Below are positions 10,272 to 22,479 of a stretch of DNA of 64,000 nucleotides, piece by piece. The notes beneath the pieces were generated by a model. It searched no databases, had not been told where the DNA came from, and saw nothing but the letters and a program-made list of their open reading frames with translations. Each line of letters begins with the position of its first letter. Within the stretch, counting starts at the first letter, position 1. The DNA is from Paramarasmius palmivorus (taxonomy: Eukaryota > Basidiomycota > Agaricomycetes > Agaricales > Marasmiaceae), in the NCBI GenBank assembly GCA_037176845.1, contig JAYKXP010000149.1, positions 1-64,000 of the forward strand, in the 5' to 3' direction. The position numbers and the translations under genes were made by a program.

Positions 10272-12495
10272 ATGGAAAACGATGATCAGACCGGAAGCCG
10301 AGGTAAGGTTGCAATGCTTGTGTTCACAAAAGCGAGGATAATCAACGCGAGCGTACGTTGGCAGAGTCAATAGAACCTGGACCTTTAGTCCCTATTACTA
10401 GTACAAGCCGTGGTCCAACTCGCAGCTACAGTTCCCGATACAAAGCACAGGATCATCAAAAACCATTACAACTAAATCAAGTGATATTAAACCCAACTGT
10501 AGCTTACTGTGAGCAATATTATCTGCTTGAAGAGGATGTACTTACTACTCACAAGCTCTGCTACTTGTCCGAAGGTCACCTGATTGGCATCAGGCTGAAA
10601 TGGTTTGGAATCCATCATTCAAGCAACATATCGACATGCAGCCCTGGGTGCTCAGCCTGAACGTGCTACTTCTACACCCGTCAGAACGCATCATCAAGCA
10701 TCCACTTGAACACACAACCCCACAAAATTTCACAGATCAATACGATACCTCAAACAGAGACGGAAACATTACGAATAACGGAAGTGTTGTTTTTTTCAAT
10801 AGTGAGAACTTGGGATACATGCATCACCTTGAATAATTTCTGACTGTCGAATTAGTTGCCGGACGGGCAGAATCCTCGGGACCTGCTCCTCCCCACGATG
10901 CAAATGAAACAAGGCCCTACCGACTTCCGATTCTATCCCCTAGATCAAACGATGAGATGTCCCATGGGCAGCGATACACCCAGCTGATGCTAGCTGCAAG
11001 GGAGGGACATCCACTCTGGCGTCCGGAACCCAGCCTAAAGCCTCCCCACGCACACGCACAGGATGGCATTCGAATCGGTGACGTCGGGATCATAGATGAC
11101 AATGAGCCGTTTGACTTTCTCTTTAACATCACCGTGCCTTCTGAACACCCCATCAATGCGCCATACGGCGCCCCTGACGGGTTTGAGAAGATCGAGGAAT
11201 CCAGTCTTGAATTTGGTGAAGAATCCCGGGATGTCGACGAACACGTATCGGGACCTATGCGTAGTTGGTCAAAGACGCCAATGGAAGATTCACGGCTGAA
11301 TCATGGGTGCGTTCTCCGAAGTGTTGTCTACGACAGGACTAGAACGACACACAGGGTTGACAGGCGCCACCAGTTCAGCTCTTCTCGACCAGAAACTGCG
11401 TTGCTCATGCTTCCTGAAGGCAGCGCTACCCGGTACCTGCGCAGCAGACGCCCGTTTGTCGATCTCGCAAGCTCGAACTGGCAAAGCTGGTTTGATTTCG
11501 CAAAGCACCGTCGAGGAAGGGTTTTCGAACGCGAAGAATCGCTATATCTCGTAACTCGTCACGAAAAGTGCTCTGCGTGGGGAATGGCCACCTTGTTCAA
11601 TTCTGGTCGCACTGTAGTGACATTGCCCTTTAGTTCACAAGTGGAAGGATCTGGTACGGATAGGAAACGTATGTATAAGTGGGGGTATCGCCAGGATTGT
11701 CAGTCAAAAGCTCATCCACGGAACGCTACTGTCGAGGTAACACAGCACAAAAACCAGACAGTGTTCATTCGAGGATATACGATATCCAAAAAATGGTGGG
11801 GTAAACCTGACATTACGGATGAAACGGTTTCTGTTGCAACCACTGAGGGGTATCTAACTCGAATGTGGAATTTTGGGTCCAGGATTCTTGGATACAGCTC
11901 GTCCGCGTCAATGCGTACGAACTCATATCGTTACTCGGGGACTGAAGCCTCAGGGCTACAAGCGTCTCAGACGATACTATTCCAAGAGTTTCCTCCTGCC
12001 AATAAACCAGTAAGTAGCAAATTCTAGTCTGAGTTTGCTGATAAGAGGTTATGAGGCAGCTTCACCCGAGTAATGTTATCAACGATTTCCTACACGCTGT
12101 AGCTGCAGCCGCAACGAATACCAAGGACTGGCAAGGTATTGCTATCTCGCATGACGATGATTGGATATCAGCCATTGGGGTACGTAACATATTGTACTAC
12201 CACGCAGACCTTTTGCAGATGTTAGCATTTCAATTCTAGCAAAGTACTCCTCTGAGTTCGTGGAACATTGTTGAATTTCTTCAGGAGGTATCGAGAAATG
12301 TCGTCTTAAAAATTGATGAAGACCATCGTAAGTTGACATATTTTTTGAAACCCAAGAGACTATTGTACTAAGCCATTCTCAGGTGTTATATACACAGATA
12401 GCCTACCCGAGAAGATGAAAAACCTACAAGGAGTTATAAAAAGGTCTCCAGACGTGATTTATGTTAGGGTGGAGTTATCGAGTGACATTGATTGA
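10272..12495 (+). CDS. IGDVG/FDFLFNI-family protein (Agaricomycete-specific)
   Basis: This is the intact paralogue of the 433-970 relic. The large exon (open from about 10850, through an ATG at 10957, to 12011) encodes SHGQRYTQLMLAAREGHPLW, RPEP, IRIGDVG, FDFLFNI and later WGYRQDCQSKAHP and VFIRGY. Three further exons join in frame: 12050-12179 with the ISHDDDW motif, about 12240-12329, and about 12385 to the TGA at 12495. The introns are 38-60 bp. The likely first exons are 10272-10301 (MENDDQTGSR) joined to about 10367 onward, but the link into the main exon is unresolved. This signature recurs in many Agaricomycete hypothetical proteins. I know of no biochemical function. No signal peptide or membrane segment is evident in the main exon. 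Confidence 0.7.
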
Positions 12496-13718
12496 AATCG
12501 TAGACGCCAGTCTCCTGTATTCACAGTGCTACCTGCTTCAAACAACTTCCTTTAAAGCCGTACCAGTCTTCAAATGATTAGTTATCCAGTATAAATATGT
12601 GCGAAGGAAGTTGGAGCCATGAGATTCCCAAAGGCCTGGCTTGGGTATTTGGTGACCTGGGTCTTGAAGCACATGGTCGAAGGCTTTTGTTACCAATGAC
12701 CATCACTGCTATTGTTATGAATGTCAAGCGCGGCTTTAATCCAGGACTGAACGTGCTCGACGTCCGACTCCGAGCCGTGGGGTATGTATCCCAATCGTGA
12801 TTTTTGGGAAGTATCGGAACTGGCGCTCGTTTTGACGAGGTTTGTACTTTCCTAAACAGCATCACTCACCGAGGTGTTCGCATGTGTGTTGAACGACAGG
12901 AAGGAGCAAATTAATGTAACTTGATCGTCCTCAACTGGTACCAAAGTCAGGCTAGAAGTGCGAAAAAAGACGTCGCTATAGCACCCTTTCCTCAATTCTT
13001 CTTTGGTGCATTCTTCTTTGATGCCCCCAAAAATTCATCCTTGTGTATTTTGGTATTTAAACTTTGTGTTCACTAATCTCTCAACTCTTTGGAGGTATGT
13101 GGATTGAAGCCACGATGTGCCAATAAGACCCTCAAAAATGGCGAGAATGCAGTGACATGGTGTGACATGACAATGCCGCGGGAAGATGCACATAGCCACC
13201 AGAAAGGGCATACTGCAGGTTTTCATGGGTTCACGCGTACGGGAACTTAAGTAGCAAGTTGAACAACCAAAAACTAGCAAATGTGCGGTGTTCTCCCTTC
13301 TTCTATTCAACTCACTCTACTTATCCTTGCAATCCTAATTAATTAAACTACATTACTGTAGAAATATAGTATATCAATGTACAGGCAACAGAAATAACGC
13401 CGGGTTGATAGGAGGCAACCACTTATTAGACTGCAATGTGTATACACTGGCAGTATGAGAAGAACAAGGGGAACCACAGTTGCGTGCAAGAGTGATGCGG
13501 TGCTGCATATACTAGCAATCCCTACTCATTGGATAGAAATTCATTGAGAACGTAATGCACACTAGGGCTGAGAGTAGGTACAACGTGTTGGACACCTGTA
13601 AAGTACGTGATGCTGAGAATCCTTTCAAAGTAAATACATAAGGTGACCTAGTGAAATATTGACGTGAATTTGCCATGACCCGATGATAGCCAGTACATCA
13701 GGATTTCACATTTACCGG
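12496..13718. other. Intergenic, nothing convincing
   Basis: The open frames are under 100 codons and lack splice-consistent partners. I see an AT-rich patch around 13335-13380 and no structured repeat. Confidence 0.35.
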
Positions 13719-14231
13719 CTAAACTTGATGCCCGCCCTCAGTTGCTTCTCCTTTGTCTCGTTCCCAATCATTTGCATCAGCATTGTTATCACCGCCTTGT
13801 TCAGTACCTCTACTCCTTCCACCTAGTGTGGTCTGGGGATATAAGCCTCGCGAGCGATTGGGGACATTTCTGTCGTCCCGCCGGTATTCCTCTGTGTCAA
13901 AGTAATCCGGTGCAGAATTGACGTGTGGAGGAAGGGGGCGCTCCATTTGCGGAGATCCACCACGTGGTGGCGGAGCGGCTCGTGGACGGTAATTGTTCTG
14001 CTGTGACGGTTCGTACGAATAATTGTCCTCGAAATCATAATCTTGCCGATACTGAGGAGCGTAAGCATAATCTCGTGGTGCGTATCGACGGTCTTGATAC
14101 GCTTCATGTCGAGGTGGTTCGTAGTACGGTCTACGATGATGGTCAGGTGGAGGTGGCCTGTAGCAATCATCGTAACCATCATGACCGTAATACCAGTTTG
14201 GGGGCAGCCGGTCATGCTTGTCCTTGGCCAA
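13719..14231 (-). CDS. Tyr/Pro/Arg-rich intrinsically disordered protein
   Basis: The main exon is about 170 codons. Its N-terminal half is dominated by Tyr, Arg, Pro and Asp (YYGHDGYDDCYRPPPPDHH, then repeated RRYAPRDY-type steps), followed by an RAAPPPRGG stretch and an acidic, Asn-rich tail. The composition predicts disorder and possible RNA binding or phase separation, but that is inference. The exon has no ATG at its 5' end. A YAG acceptor near 14240 suggests an upstream exon, and the related copies at 5.6 and 28.0 kb show a short MNRG-type exon before this region. Three copies exist in the window, and this is the only one with an uninterrupted main exon. Confidence 0.55.
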   Translation of the reverse strand: MAKDKHDRLPPNWYYGHDGYDDCYRPPPPDHHRRPYYEPPRHEAYQDRRYAPRDYAYAPQYRQDYDFEDNYSYEPSQQNNYRPRAAPPPRGGSPQMERPLPPHVNSAPDYFDTEEYRRDDRNVPNRSRGLYPQTTLGGRSRGTEQGGDNNADANDWERDKGEATEGGHQV

Positions 14232-14904
14232 GTGCCTATTAATTCAAATGCAGGCGCTTTGCAAAGTCCCGGGGCAACCATGTGACATGTATTCTACCCT
14301 ATTAGTAGGCGTGTGGCAGGTACGGCAGGCACTGAAACGGTTCCTAATATGGACTACACGGAGACACCCATCGGCAGGTCGTTTCTACGAGCGAATAGAA
14401 GGCGTAAAGTGATTTTGAGAATGCCGAAAAGAGTAAAGTGACTGTGAGCTTGCCAAAAATGGAAAGCATCACCTTATATTAATTATCAGCGCCATTGTCA
14501 GGACTTGGCCAAGTCCTTCTAGTGTGCATAAACAGCCCTTTGCGACCTTGGTATCTTTGTTAGTATCAAGGCAATGGTCACTTCACAATATTACCAGCTA
14601 ACCGTCCTTAGTAACGTGGTCCCCAAGTTAACTTCCGAGTCAGACGTTCAATCAAAGACTTGCCCCCGTGAGCACTCAGTGAGAAATGAACTTCGTAGCG
14701 TTATCTTTGTCAAGCTGAAATAACCAATCATGTTCTCTGCATTCGACGGTATACTACAATAGCCTTAAGTACACTAGGTGCGCCGTTTCTTTCCTAACCG
14801 ACCCTCATTAACGTCGCTCTTCCTTTTTGTGCGCCTCTCTGAGTCCTCACGATCGCGTCTAGTACAAATCATTAAGTCGCACAGTCACGAACCAATTTTA
14901 ACAC
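14232..14904. other. Intergenic, upstream exon not resolved
   Basis: This should contain the first exon and promoter of the disordered-protein gene, which I could not place. Nothing else is evident. Confidence 0.3.
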
Positions 14905-17900
14905 TTACTTAATGACATGCATCAGGGCCTCAAACGTCACAAAAAGGCTCTTCACCGCGGCGGTCCATAACCCGCTCGCATCGGCTTCTGCATTCCCATC
15001 ATACCACCAACGCAGGCCGACAAGTAACACAACCAGCCCAGCCTTTCCCGGGCGGTGCAATTCATCCAAGTCACCGTCAGTATTGGGCAGAACAAATGCA
15101 TCTCCTTTTCTACGCCACGCAGGGTTGACGTCAGTCCACCATTTCCACCACAGTACACCATATCCCTGTGTCTTAGCTTCGGCCGGAGTGGTGAGTGCAG
15201 TTGTCCGGAAGCGACCGTTTTTGTGCCACCAGTCAAATCCGTGTACTCGCAATTTTGTCGAGATTGCCTGCGTAAAGAGTTTCAGCGCAAGATGGTGGTA
15301 CATACGCGGCTGGGGTACGAACCTTTTCCTCTATTCCAAAGTCTCGCCATCTCTCCTCTAAATCCACCCACTTATACACCAATGTTGACCAAATACCTGG
15401 TCTGGGGCTGCAACCTTCCGGAACGTGAAGTAAAAACTTGAGAAAGTCGATGATGGATAGCTTGCGTGTGCAGCCCGGGGGACACTCGACTCCATTCGGG
15501 TCATACTGCTGGTCTGGTCGAAGCGTTGGAACCTCTACGTCACCATATACATCTTGAAGGTCTTGGATTTCGGTGGGCAAGAAATATTCTGGGGAATCCG
15601 GAGTGTTGGGCGTCGTCGACGTCGATGTCGAGGTGTTGTTCGTTGCGCTGTCCCCAACGTGTCCATCAGAAGCTCCGGGTTGAGTCCTACCCGAGTCTGA
15701 TGTTCCAACTTCTGGCTCTTGAATCCCTATACTAACGTGAGTAACGTTCACAACGACATACCACTCAAGAAAGACGTACCAGTTGGGTCTTGACTCTTCC
15801 AACACACACTTGGATCCTCATCCGTAGGACTATGGATCCATTCCATATCCTCTTGCTCTCTCAAGAATCCTCGTTCATCACGGGCAGGGGCATCAGCAAC
15901 TGTTGATTGTCACTTTGTCAGTATACTGTTTCGTTGCCATAAGGATACACATACCATTCGTCCCCTTTTCCACAGCCGCCGCACCATCCTGCATCGAATC
16001 ATCTGTCTCCAACGCCTCAGAAGAGGACACCGCCAGCTCATTCACTATCTGCATGAAAGATTCGTCGGAGGTCACGATATATACTTGTAGCGCGAAACAC
16101 TCACTTCCAATGGGTCCTTGTTTTGATGGCGTGCAGATCGACGAGTCGGTAGCGAAGAAGTCTTGGCAGTTTTTTGTTTGGCTTTGGTTACTTTCGCTTT
16201 TGTGACATTTTGAGGCTTCTTTGTCGAAGGAAGGAATGTTGGCGTGCCATCCTCTGTGAAGAGACCCGACTCTACTTGCAGTTTCCGCAGAGCTGCTTGA
16301 TTGGCGGCGATTGTAGCCCTGCGTAACTCCTCAAACGATTGGCCCTTCTTGGATCCTTCCGGTGCCTTCTCCGCCTCTTTCCTCATATCCTCACCGCCAT
16401 CATTCAAATTCGTCTGCCCATCAGTGATATCCTCGCCGTCACCCGAGTCCAAACCTCTCACTTCCGAAGAATTTCCTTTGTCCTGATATGACTCTCGTGT
16501 ATCTTCTGATGTCTTCGAAGTAGGCTTGTCGATAGATACGTTTTGTGCAGGAGAAAACGTGGGAGGTGCAGACGTAGAAGTAGGAACGGGATCGATATGC
16601 TGGGAGGTGCCGCCAGAGGCTAATGCGGTGGTTGTCGACGCAGAATTGTCGGTCGTTGCTGAACCAGTGGAGGTAGTTGGACCATCCTTTAGCCGAATCA
16701 TTTGTAGCCACTTGTAAAAAACCTGCGTCATTGTTTGAAAGTCCGCGACGTGGAACTTATCAATGGGCGTGTACTTGTCAGGATGCGAGGTTACACTGAA
16801 GATTCGCTGCTAAGTTCTACTGACAAAACGAAATGGGATGCTAAACCTACGCCATCGCCTTGAAATTACCCTGGCCATCTGTGTCTTCACCTGCGAGTAG
16901 CACGAAATGTAGACCGGTCTCGTCGCTCAGCCGATTGATTAAAGGTTGCGTGATGTGCCCCAGGCTTGCTCTGAATCTGTTTCAAATCAAGTAAATCACT
17001 CATTTACGACGCAGCTCAAGAAACCAAACTCACTTGTCTCTTTCATTTGCACTCTCCGCCGTACCAGTACTGTTCCACACTGCCATTGCAGCCTCATGTT
17101 CGGCGTCCCTTTCAGCCAACAAGTCCGCCAATTTACCCTCAGCCTCAAGTTCCTGAAGGAGATCCTTGGCAGCTGCTCGGCGGCATGCCAGACGATTTCT
17201 GGGTCCCTCTTCCTTGGAGTTCTCCTTCACGATTGCCTTGTAGTTCGGATGAGTCATAACGAAGTGCGTCATTTGGCGTTTGCGCGGAGCTGCACGATCC
17301 CGAAGATCATTGATAAACTTGCCGATATTGAGTTCGTCCGCTTTCTTTTTCAAGGACCCTTGACGCCAAAAAAACCAATTTTTGATAGCCTGAATATTGG
17401 TCAAACAATTGTAGGTTACAATCACGAGAGGGACATACATTAGCGAGTCGTTGCTCATCATTAGCCTCCCTGACCGCTTTCATCTTCATGTAGGACTTCC
17501 TTTGCTTCGACGACATGGCATCGATTTCGACCTGCGTCTTCGGCTCGAGGACTGAGAGCTTAGGATTGATTGGAGGGGCGCCGTAGACTTCAATTGGGAA
17601 TAGCTCCAGAAAAGAGGCGATAACGTCACGTAGAAAGAGCTCCTTCTCTTTGGACCCCTTCTGCAGAGCAATATATGCCTGCAAAAAATCTTCCAAAAAT
17701 GCGATCTGTTCCTCTGTGAAGTGGCTTGGACTTCCCCGCTTTTTGACCTTAGCAGAGCCAGAGGCATTGCCCGACGAATGCTGGGCAGAGGTCGGGTTCG
17801 ACGACGTGTTGGTAGCCGCGTCAAGTGATGCCACAGCAGAGGCAACCTTCTGAGATGAGGGGGCGTCACCTATGTAAAAAATGAGGACGTGTTAGCTACA

Positions 17901-18063
17901 ACATTACAGCTCATCAAAAAAATTTACCTTCTGCACCAGTCAACTCATCTGCGCCCGAGGGAGTTGGAGACACTGGCCTGGTCCCGTTTTCCTCTTGAAG
18001 ATGAACTTCGTCCCCTGCTTCATGCCCAGAATTCGCAGGACTTGCCGAGTCGGAATTAGCCAT
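14905..18063 (-). CDS. Large multi-exon protein, Agaricomycete family of unknown function
   Basis: Nine exons join in frame on the minus strand: 18063-17928, 17869-17439, 17389-17035, 16976-16851, 16806-16115, 16048-15955, 15899-15780, 15726-15323 and 15267-14905, about 900 residues. The start is MANSDSAS; a longer upstream ATG exists in the same frame. The N-terminus is Ser/Gly/Asn-rich, then comes a helical, lysine-rich segment (FTEEQIAFLEDFLQAY, KNWFFWRQGSLKKK). A conserved-looking core follows (LSDETGLHFVLLAGEDTDGQG, then DKFHVADFQTM). A long acidic and Ser/Thr-rich linker holds a basic patch (AKVTKAKQKTAKTSSLPTRR), and the C-terminus is Trp-rich (GVLWWKWWTDVNP, VVLLVGLRWWYDG). The layout fits a hypothetical family I have seen in mushroom genomes. 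The basic patches suggest a nuclear location; no enzyme motif is visible. No disruption was found. Confidence 0.7.
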
Positions 18064-18462
18064 GTATTCGGTACTCTGAAGACAAGATGGTGTGCGTGAA
18101 GCTGAATGGTGAGAGGCAAGATGTGAGATGTGGGATGTGGCAAAATGGCAATTGGCCAAGTCCCTTCAAGACCTGCCACTACCAGGCGAATCTCGGCCCC
18201 CAGATGCGACTTTGCGAACCTGAATTCCACATCAGATAGGTTAGCGTATGTTTTGCTCATATCTTGTTGTTAACATACAGGATCTAAGTCCGGTTTGAGG
18301 GGATGGAATGCATAACCGACCCTAATCCGTGCCAAAAGAATGCGAGCGACGAATCAGGGCTTCATGCCTTGGAACTGGACTTTCACACAGAGCATGCGGC
18401 CAAAATAATAACTCCAATTATATATGTCAATTACCAGGTATAGAAGGAAGAGACTCGACCCT

Positions 18463-19034
18463 TCACGCTGGACGTCGACAAGGGGAGTTTTGAGTCTAGT
18501 GATTGTCAGAGTGTCATAAGCCGCCGATTCCTCCACCGGAAACCGATATTGGTCCTCACCTCTAAACGCTTTCTATCACGATACATTTTCTGTTTCTGCG
18601 CCAGTTTCTCTGCGTTCCGATAATAATAGTCTTTCTGAACCTCGCGTCGGCGTTGGCGAAACGCTTCTTGGACATCGGCACTTGATTCCTTAAGTCTTTG
18701 AGCTCGTCTACCTCAGTCGTCAGCGTCGTAGAACGGACCAAAAGAGACGAACGGACCTTCGATTGCGAACCTGAGCCTCTTCACGTTTGCTATCGACATG
18801 TCTAGACCAATGCCAGCCATTAGATCAAACCACTGAACTGACAAGGAGCCGCACATACCTCCAATAATGCAGTCTGGCCGCTTCTCTTTTTCGACTAATC
18901 CTTCGAATGGCTTTTCTCGACCCAATCTCTTCCTCCAGCTCATGTTCCGGTACACCCAACTCTTGCAGATATTCGCGTTCTTCGGACCCTCGCAAGTGAA
19001 TGTTGGCACTTGTTCTGACCACAGTATCAGCCAT
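18463..19034 (-). CDS. Basic coiled-coil protein, unknown function
   Basis: The start is MADTVVRTSANIHLR at 19034. Exons join through introns at about 18855-18801, about 18763-18707 and about 18560-18497 and stay in frame to a TGA at 18463. The product is strongly charged and helical: LGVPEHELEEEIGSRKAIRR, EAARLHYWR, then EEAQVRNRR, AFRQRRREVQKDYYYRN and KLAQKQKMYRDRKR. Such Arg/Lys/Glu-rich helices suggest a coiled coil with possible nucleic-acid contact. It lies directly upstream of, and in the same orientation as, the nine-exon gene. I cannot name a family. Confidence 0.5.
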
Positions 19035-19239
19035 CGACGGTTTTGGGACAACAATTCGTGTAGGAATCGCAAGTGAGAACTAGACGACCATCGGAGTTCG
19101 AGCAAACAGGGAAAGGAACATGAGGCAGAGTGACGTAAGCTTGAGAGAGATCAGATCTGGGTCGTTATCAGACATCAACATTTGATCAACCACGAATCCT
19201 TGAGCCACTCAAGAAATCCCTAGTTCTTCCTTACCCATC

Positions 19240-20097
19240 ATGTCCAGTTCTAACCAAGCTCCCGCTAATATCGAGTGGAACGTTGACACAATATGCCTCG
19301 CCAGCTCCAAAATCCAAACGATCCTTCCTCAGCCTACCTCTCGTCTCACTTGTACTCCCAACTTCTACGATTCCCCCAACAAAGCCATCAAGCCCGGTCC
19401 AGAGGCAAAGAATTTCTACATCCTCATGGAGCGTAGTGGCGGTTCTAGATATCGTCAGGGGATTTATCGCGACTACCAGTGGGTAAAAAAATTCTCTGTG
19501 CATTTTCTTTCAACTCAGCGGCCGTCTCACAGAGATATCAAACGACAACTGCCCAATGAAAACCTTGATGGGTCCACAGCCATATGTCAAGGCTACGAAA
19601 CCTTTGAGGAAGCCCGTCAGGCATGGAAGACCAAGTGTACCCAGAATCACACTTCCACCTCTCACGCCAATCACCTCCGAGCACAGTTCAATTCCCGAAT
19701 ACTTCAAACCGCCCATGCCGCCAAGGGTCAGCTCGTCATCACCGCTCTGAACGACTTGTACGGCAGTCGTAATACTTCGTCTCTCAACACTGTCATCAGC
19801 TCCCCGCCAACGTCGCCGAGACGTAATCGAGCCCTTCAATGGCAACTGTATCTTGCCTCCGACGTTGGTGTGTATGGCTTCCGTGATCTGTGAGTATGGT
19901 CGCTCTTTGTAACAGCTTCGTAGCACTAATACAGACACAGCAAGCAGGCCTACAATGCATTGAACATTGCAGGAGAGGATACTGCTATGCTGTTCTTTGC
20001 CCTGGACAGGGACACCGTCATTCAGGCGTGGGCGGATCACCAGGATAGCAGTGATGAGTTTGATGTCGCGGGTGCACTAGCGGATCTTAGCGTATAG
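19240..20097 (+). CDS. Protein with RNase H1 N-terminal-like (caulimovirus VI-like) region
   Basis: Exon 1 runs from 19240 to about 19889 and exon 2 from about 19941 to the TAG at 20097, joined at RDL/KQAYNAL in frame, about 265 residues. Residues around 55-130 read NFYILMER...GIYRDYQWV...AICQGYETFEEARQAW. This has the layout of the small RNase H1 N-terminal/caulimoviral viroplasmin fold (Tyr after an aromatic, GIY, then GYxTFEEAxxAW). That fold binds RNA-DNA hybrids in RNase H1. No RNase H catalytic domain follows, so only a binding role could be inferred. The assignment rests on motif spacing alone. The gene is divergent from the 18463-19034 gene with a gap of about 200 bp. Confidence 0.6.
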
Positions 20098-20339
20098 TCG
20101 GTTGCTTCGTGGTTTTTTTTTTGTGTATTTCTACCGGACCGTGTTGTATATTCCCTGAGCCCTCTCATGAACGCAATGATGCTTCAGAACGTTCTGGACT
20201 ATAGGTACCGCAAATTAGACATACTTCGGTCCAGACCATGTGGAGGCAACGTTGGCCGAATTTGGCTGGTCGTTCTCGGTGAGTTCAGTACATGCCCCCA
20301 TTTGATGAATACCTATAATCCATCATAAGCTTCCCCGTC

Positions 20340-20585
20340 ATGTCCAGCCGTCGCAGCTGTACCCCACAGCTATGCCTAGATCCGTATCCTGTTCATTGTG
20401 AACAATGCCAGCCATGGTACAAATTACCGCAATTGGGAGACCTCTGGAGCGACGGTGGCTGGCCCTGTGGACGCCAGTGTAAGCCTTTATGTCAATGTCG
20501 GGGTCCTACACCTGGTGAATATTCCACATTCATATGGTGGCGAAGGTGCGATCACTTTTTCAAGTTGATCGTCGTTGAGTGTTGA
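20340..20585 (+). CDS. Small Cys/Trp-rich open frame
   Basis: This is an 81-codon frame with twelve cysteines (SCTPQLCLD, HCEQCQPW, WPCGRQC). A donor-like GTAAGC follows at about 20479, so the real exon may end there. There is no clear signal peptide and I recognise no family. The evidence is weak. Confidence 0.25.
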   Translation: MSSRRSCTPQLCLDPYPVHCEQCQPWYKLPQLGDLWSDGGWPCGRQCKPLCQCRGPTPGEYSTFIWWRRCDHFFKLIVVEC

Positions 20586-21245
20586 TAACTATTACTTTAC
20601 GAAGGTACTATCAAGTGTTCCCATTGCGGACACCGCCCACAAGGCTATAAACATACTTAATGTAGGGCACATTTTCGGATGGAGAAGATATCTACTAGTA
20701 GAGACAGGAAACAACTTGAAGGCTTGATTATCTAGAGATTAGAACTAGTGCGGCGGGCATTCGAATTGCATCTAAATAACCATAGCTTTTACTGTTGGCA
20801 CTCGTCAACTGAATTATTCAAGGCTGAGATTAGAACATTGAATTGAGAATAGGAACAATGACCGAAACAAATAAGAAATGCATACCAGTAAAGTGGATTG
20901 AACGACATGCGGTGAATACTCAATATGATCATATCAGCTTCGTATGGTGATCGTGAACTTGGATAGCGGTTTTAATGTGCAAGTCATTTCGACTCGCCCT
21001 CAAGGCGTCAATGCAAGGTCAAAGACAGCATGACACTCGTATTGATTCTGGCTGGTCCTACCGCTCTTTAAACACCAGAAAATCCACGAAACGAGCTTAA
21101 TCTATGTCATTAGCGTTCCGATATTTTGATAGCGTTATGATATTTCGACAATGGCGAATCGGCCCGTGCATTGATTTTACAGGGCTCGGGTCTCGCTCGG
21201 GTCTATCTGCTCAATTTGTATCTTGTTGCTTGACGATCACCACCC
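20586..21245. other. Intergenic, nothing convincing
   Basis: There are no splice-consistent frames, repeats or RNA genes that I can support. Confidence 0.35.
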
Positions 21246-21651
21246 ATGCAGTGGTCGAGCAAATACGACGACGAAGCCTGGCAGCCTTTGTCGGGCTCCA
21301 ACACAGGGTGGGTACCCACTTATGGCCTCGAATACGACTCAGAATTCCCGGGGACTTGGAAGGCGCAGTCTCCTGGGTATCTAAACGAGGACAAGTGTAC
21401 CATGTAAGTGCACCCAATTTGCGTTACCATACATACAGCTAGCTTACTTGTTTTTCCAAGGGTTCACAAGATTCATCAAATTTTAAGGCACCTTCACTCA
21501 ACCAATTCACTTTCTTTCACTATCGACGAGGCCGCCCGATGCTGCTGCAAGTGCGAGGACCCTGGTCGAAACGAGTGGTGGTTGACAACGCCACTGAGCG
21601 AGATCTGCAGCGAGAGTGTGTAGCCATATAATAAGCCATCATTTACAAAAT
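21246..21651 (+). CDS. Hypothetical two- or three-exon protein
   Basis: The ATG at 21246 opens MQWSSKYDDEAWQPLSG and LEYDSEFPGTWKAQ, ending at a GTAAGT donor at 21404. The next exon (after TTTTTCCAAG) continues in frame with GSQDSSNF, FTFFHYRRGRPMLLQVRGPW and KRVVVDNATERDL. A second GT at about 21613 can splice either to a near-immediate stop or to a Ser/Pro-rich tail, so the 3' end is uncertain. The frame continuity and the motif-like GRPMLLQVRGPW argue for a real gene. The family is not recognised. Confidence 0.45.
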
Positions 21652-22479
21652 TGACACCACAGATGAAGGTCCCCAATTTCACGTCCTTCGATGGCGTCCG
21701 CGGCGTCATCCTATCCATTCCCGACTCCATCGCCTCTAGCATGGATCATTGGGTGCAAAGGGAGATTTTGATAAGCGGAAATTTAGGCAGTTTCGTGTGT
21801 CACTGTGATTGCAGCGTGCAGGGGTGATTGGTACCTTAGACATATGCTTGATTGTTCAGTTTTAGGATACATATCTCTATTCCCGAATTTGCCACCGTTG
21901 CCACAGTCGTCTCGCCTCCACCAAACGAGACTGCCAAGTTCTATGTGCAGCCCCCGGAATCAACCTAACAGTGAATCGACGAATAAAAAACAATAACCTA
22001 GAACCTATGTAAGACAAAACCGCAAGGCATAGTTTGAGGTATCTACCTGGAATAGGCCGTACACGCATCAGAATAGCTGTCGGCCACTTGCAAGGCCCTA
22101 AGGAGATCCTCGTATTCCAACCTGGTAGACAGATCCATGCCCGCTGAGCGCAGGCGTCCGTCATACTGGTATCCTTCGCTGGTGCAAATATGGCAACGTG
22201 AATATAAGTGGAGACGTTAACAAGGCGAAGAAACACCTACCGAGCTTGTACTGCCTGCCTACGCTTCTGGGAGCGTGTGATCATATTTACACCGGCCAAG
22301 AATCCGAGGGGCGTTAGAAAGAGAAAATAGAAATAAGGAAAATGAACCGAATGGCTTTATCAGGCAACCAGCGCAAGTTCAGGATATAAAGCACATGGAC
22401 CCTTAGGCAGGCCACCACCCCTTATCCTGTATCATGGTCCCTCAAGACAGCAACCCCATCGACTGCGAAACCGAGAGCG
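21652..22479. other. Intergenic, nothing convincing
   Basis: A minus-strand frame at 21877-22236 is composition-driven and lacks any motif. No repeats were seen. Confidence 0.3.

Noticed and set aside
21877..22236. A 119-codon minus-strand frame with Arg/Trp-rich end
   Set aside because: No motif, no start context or splice partner; the composition suggests chance.
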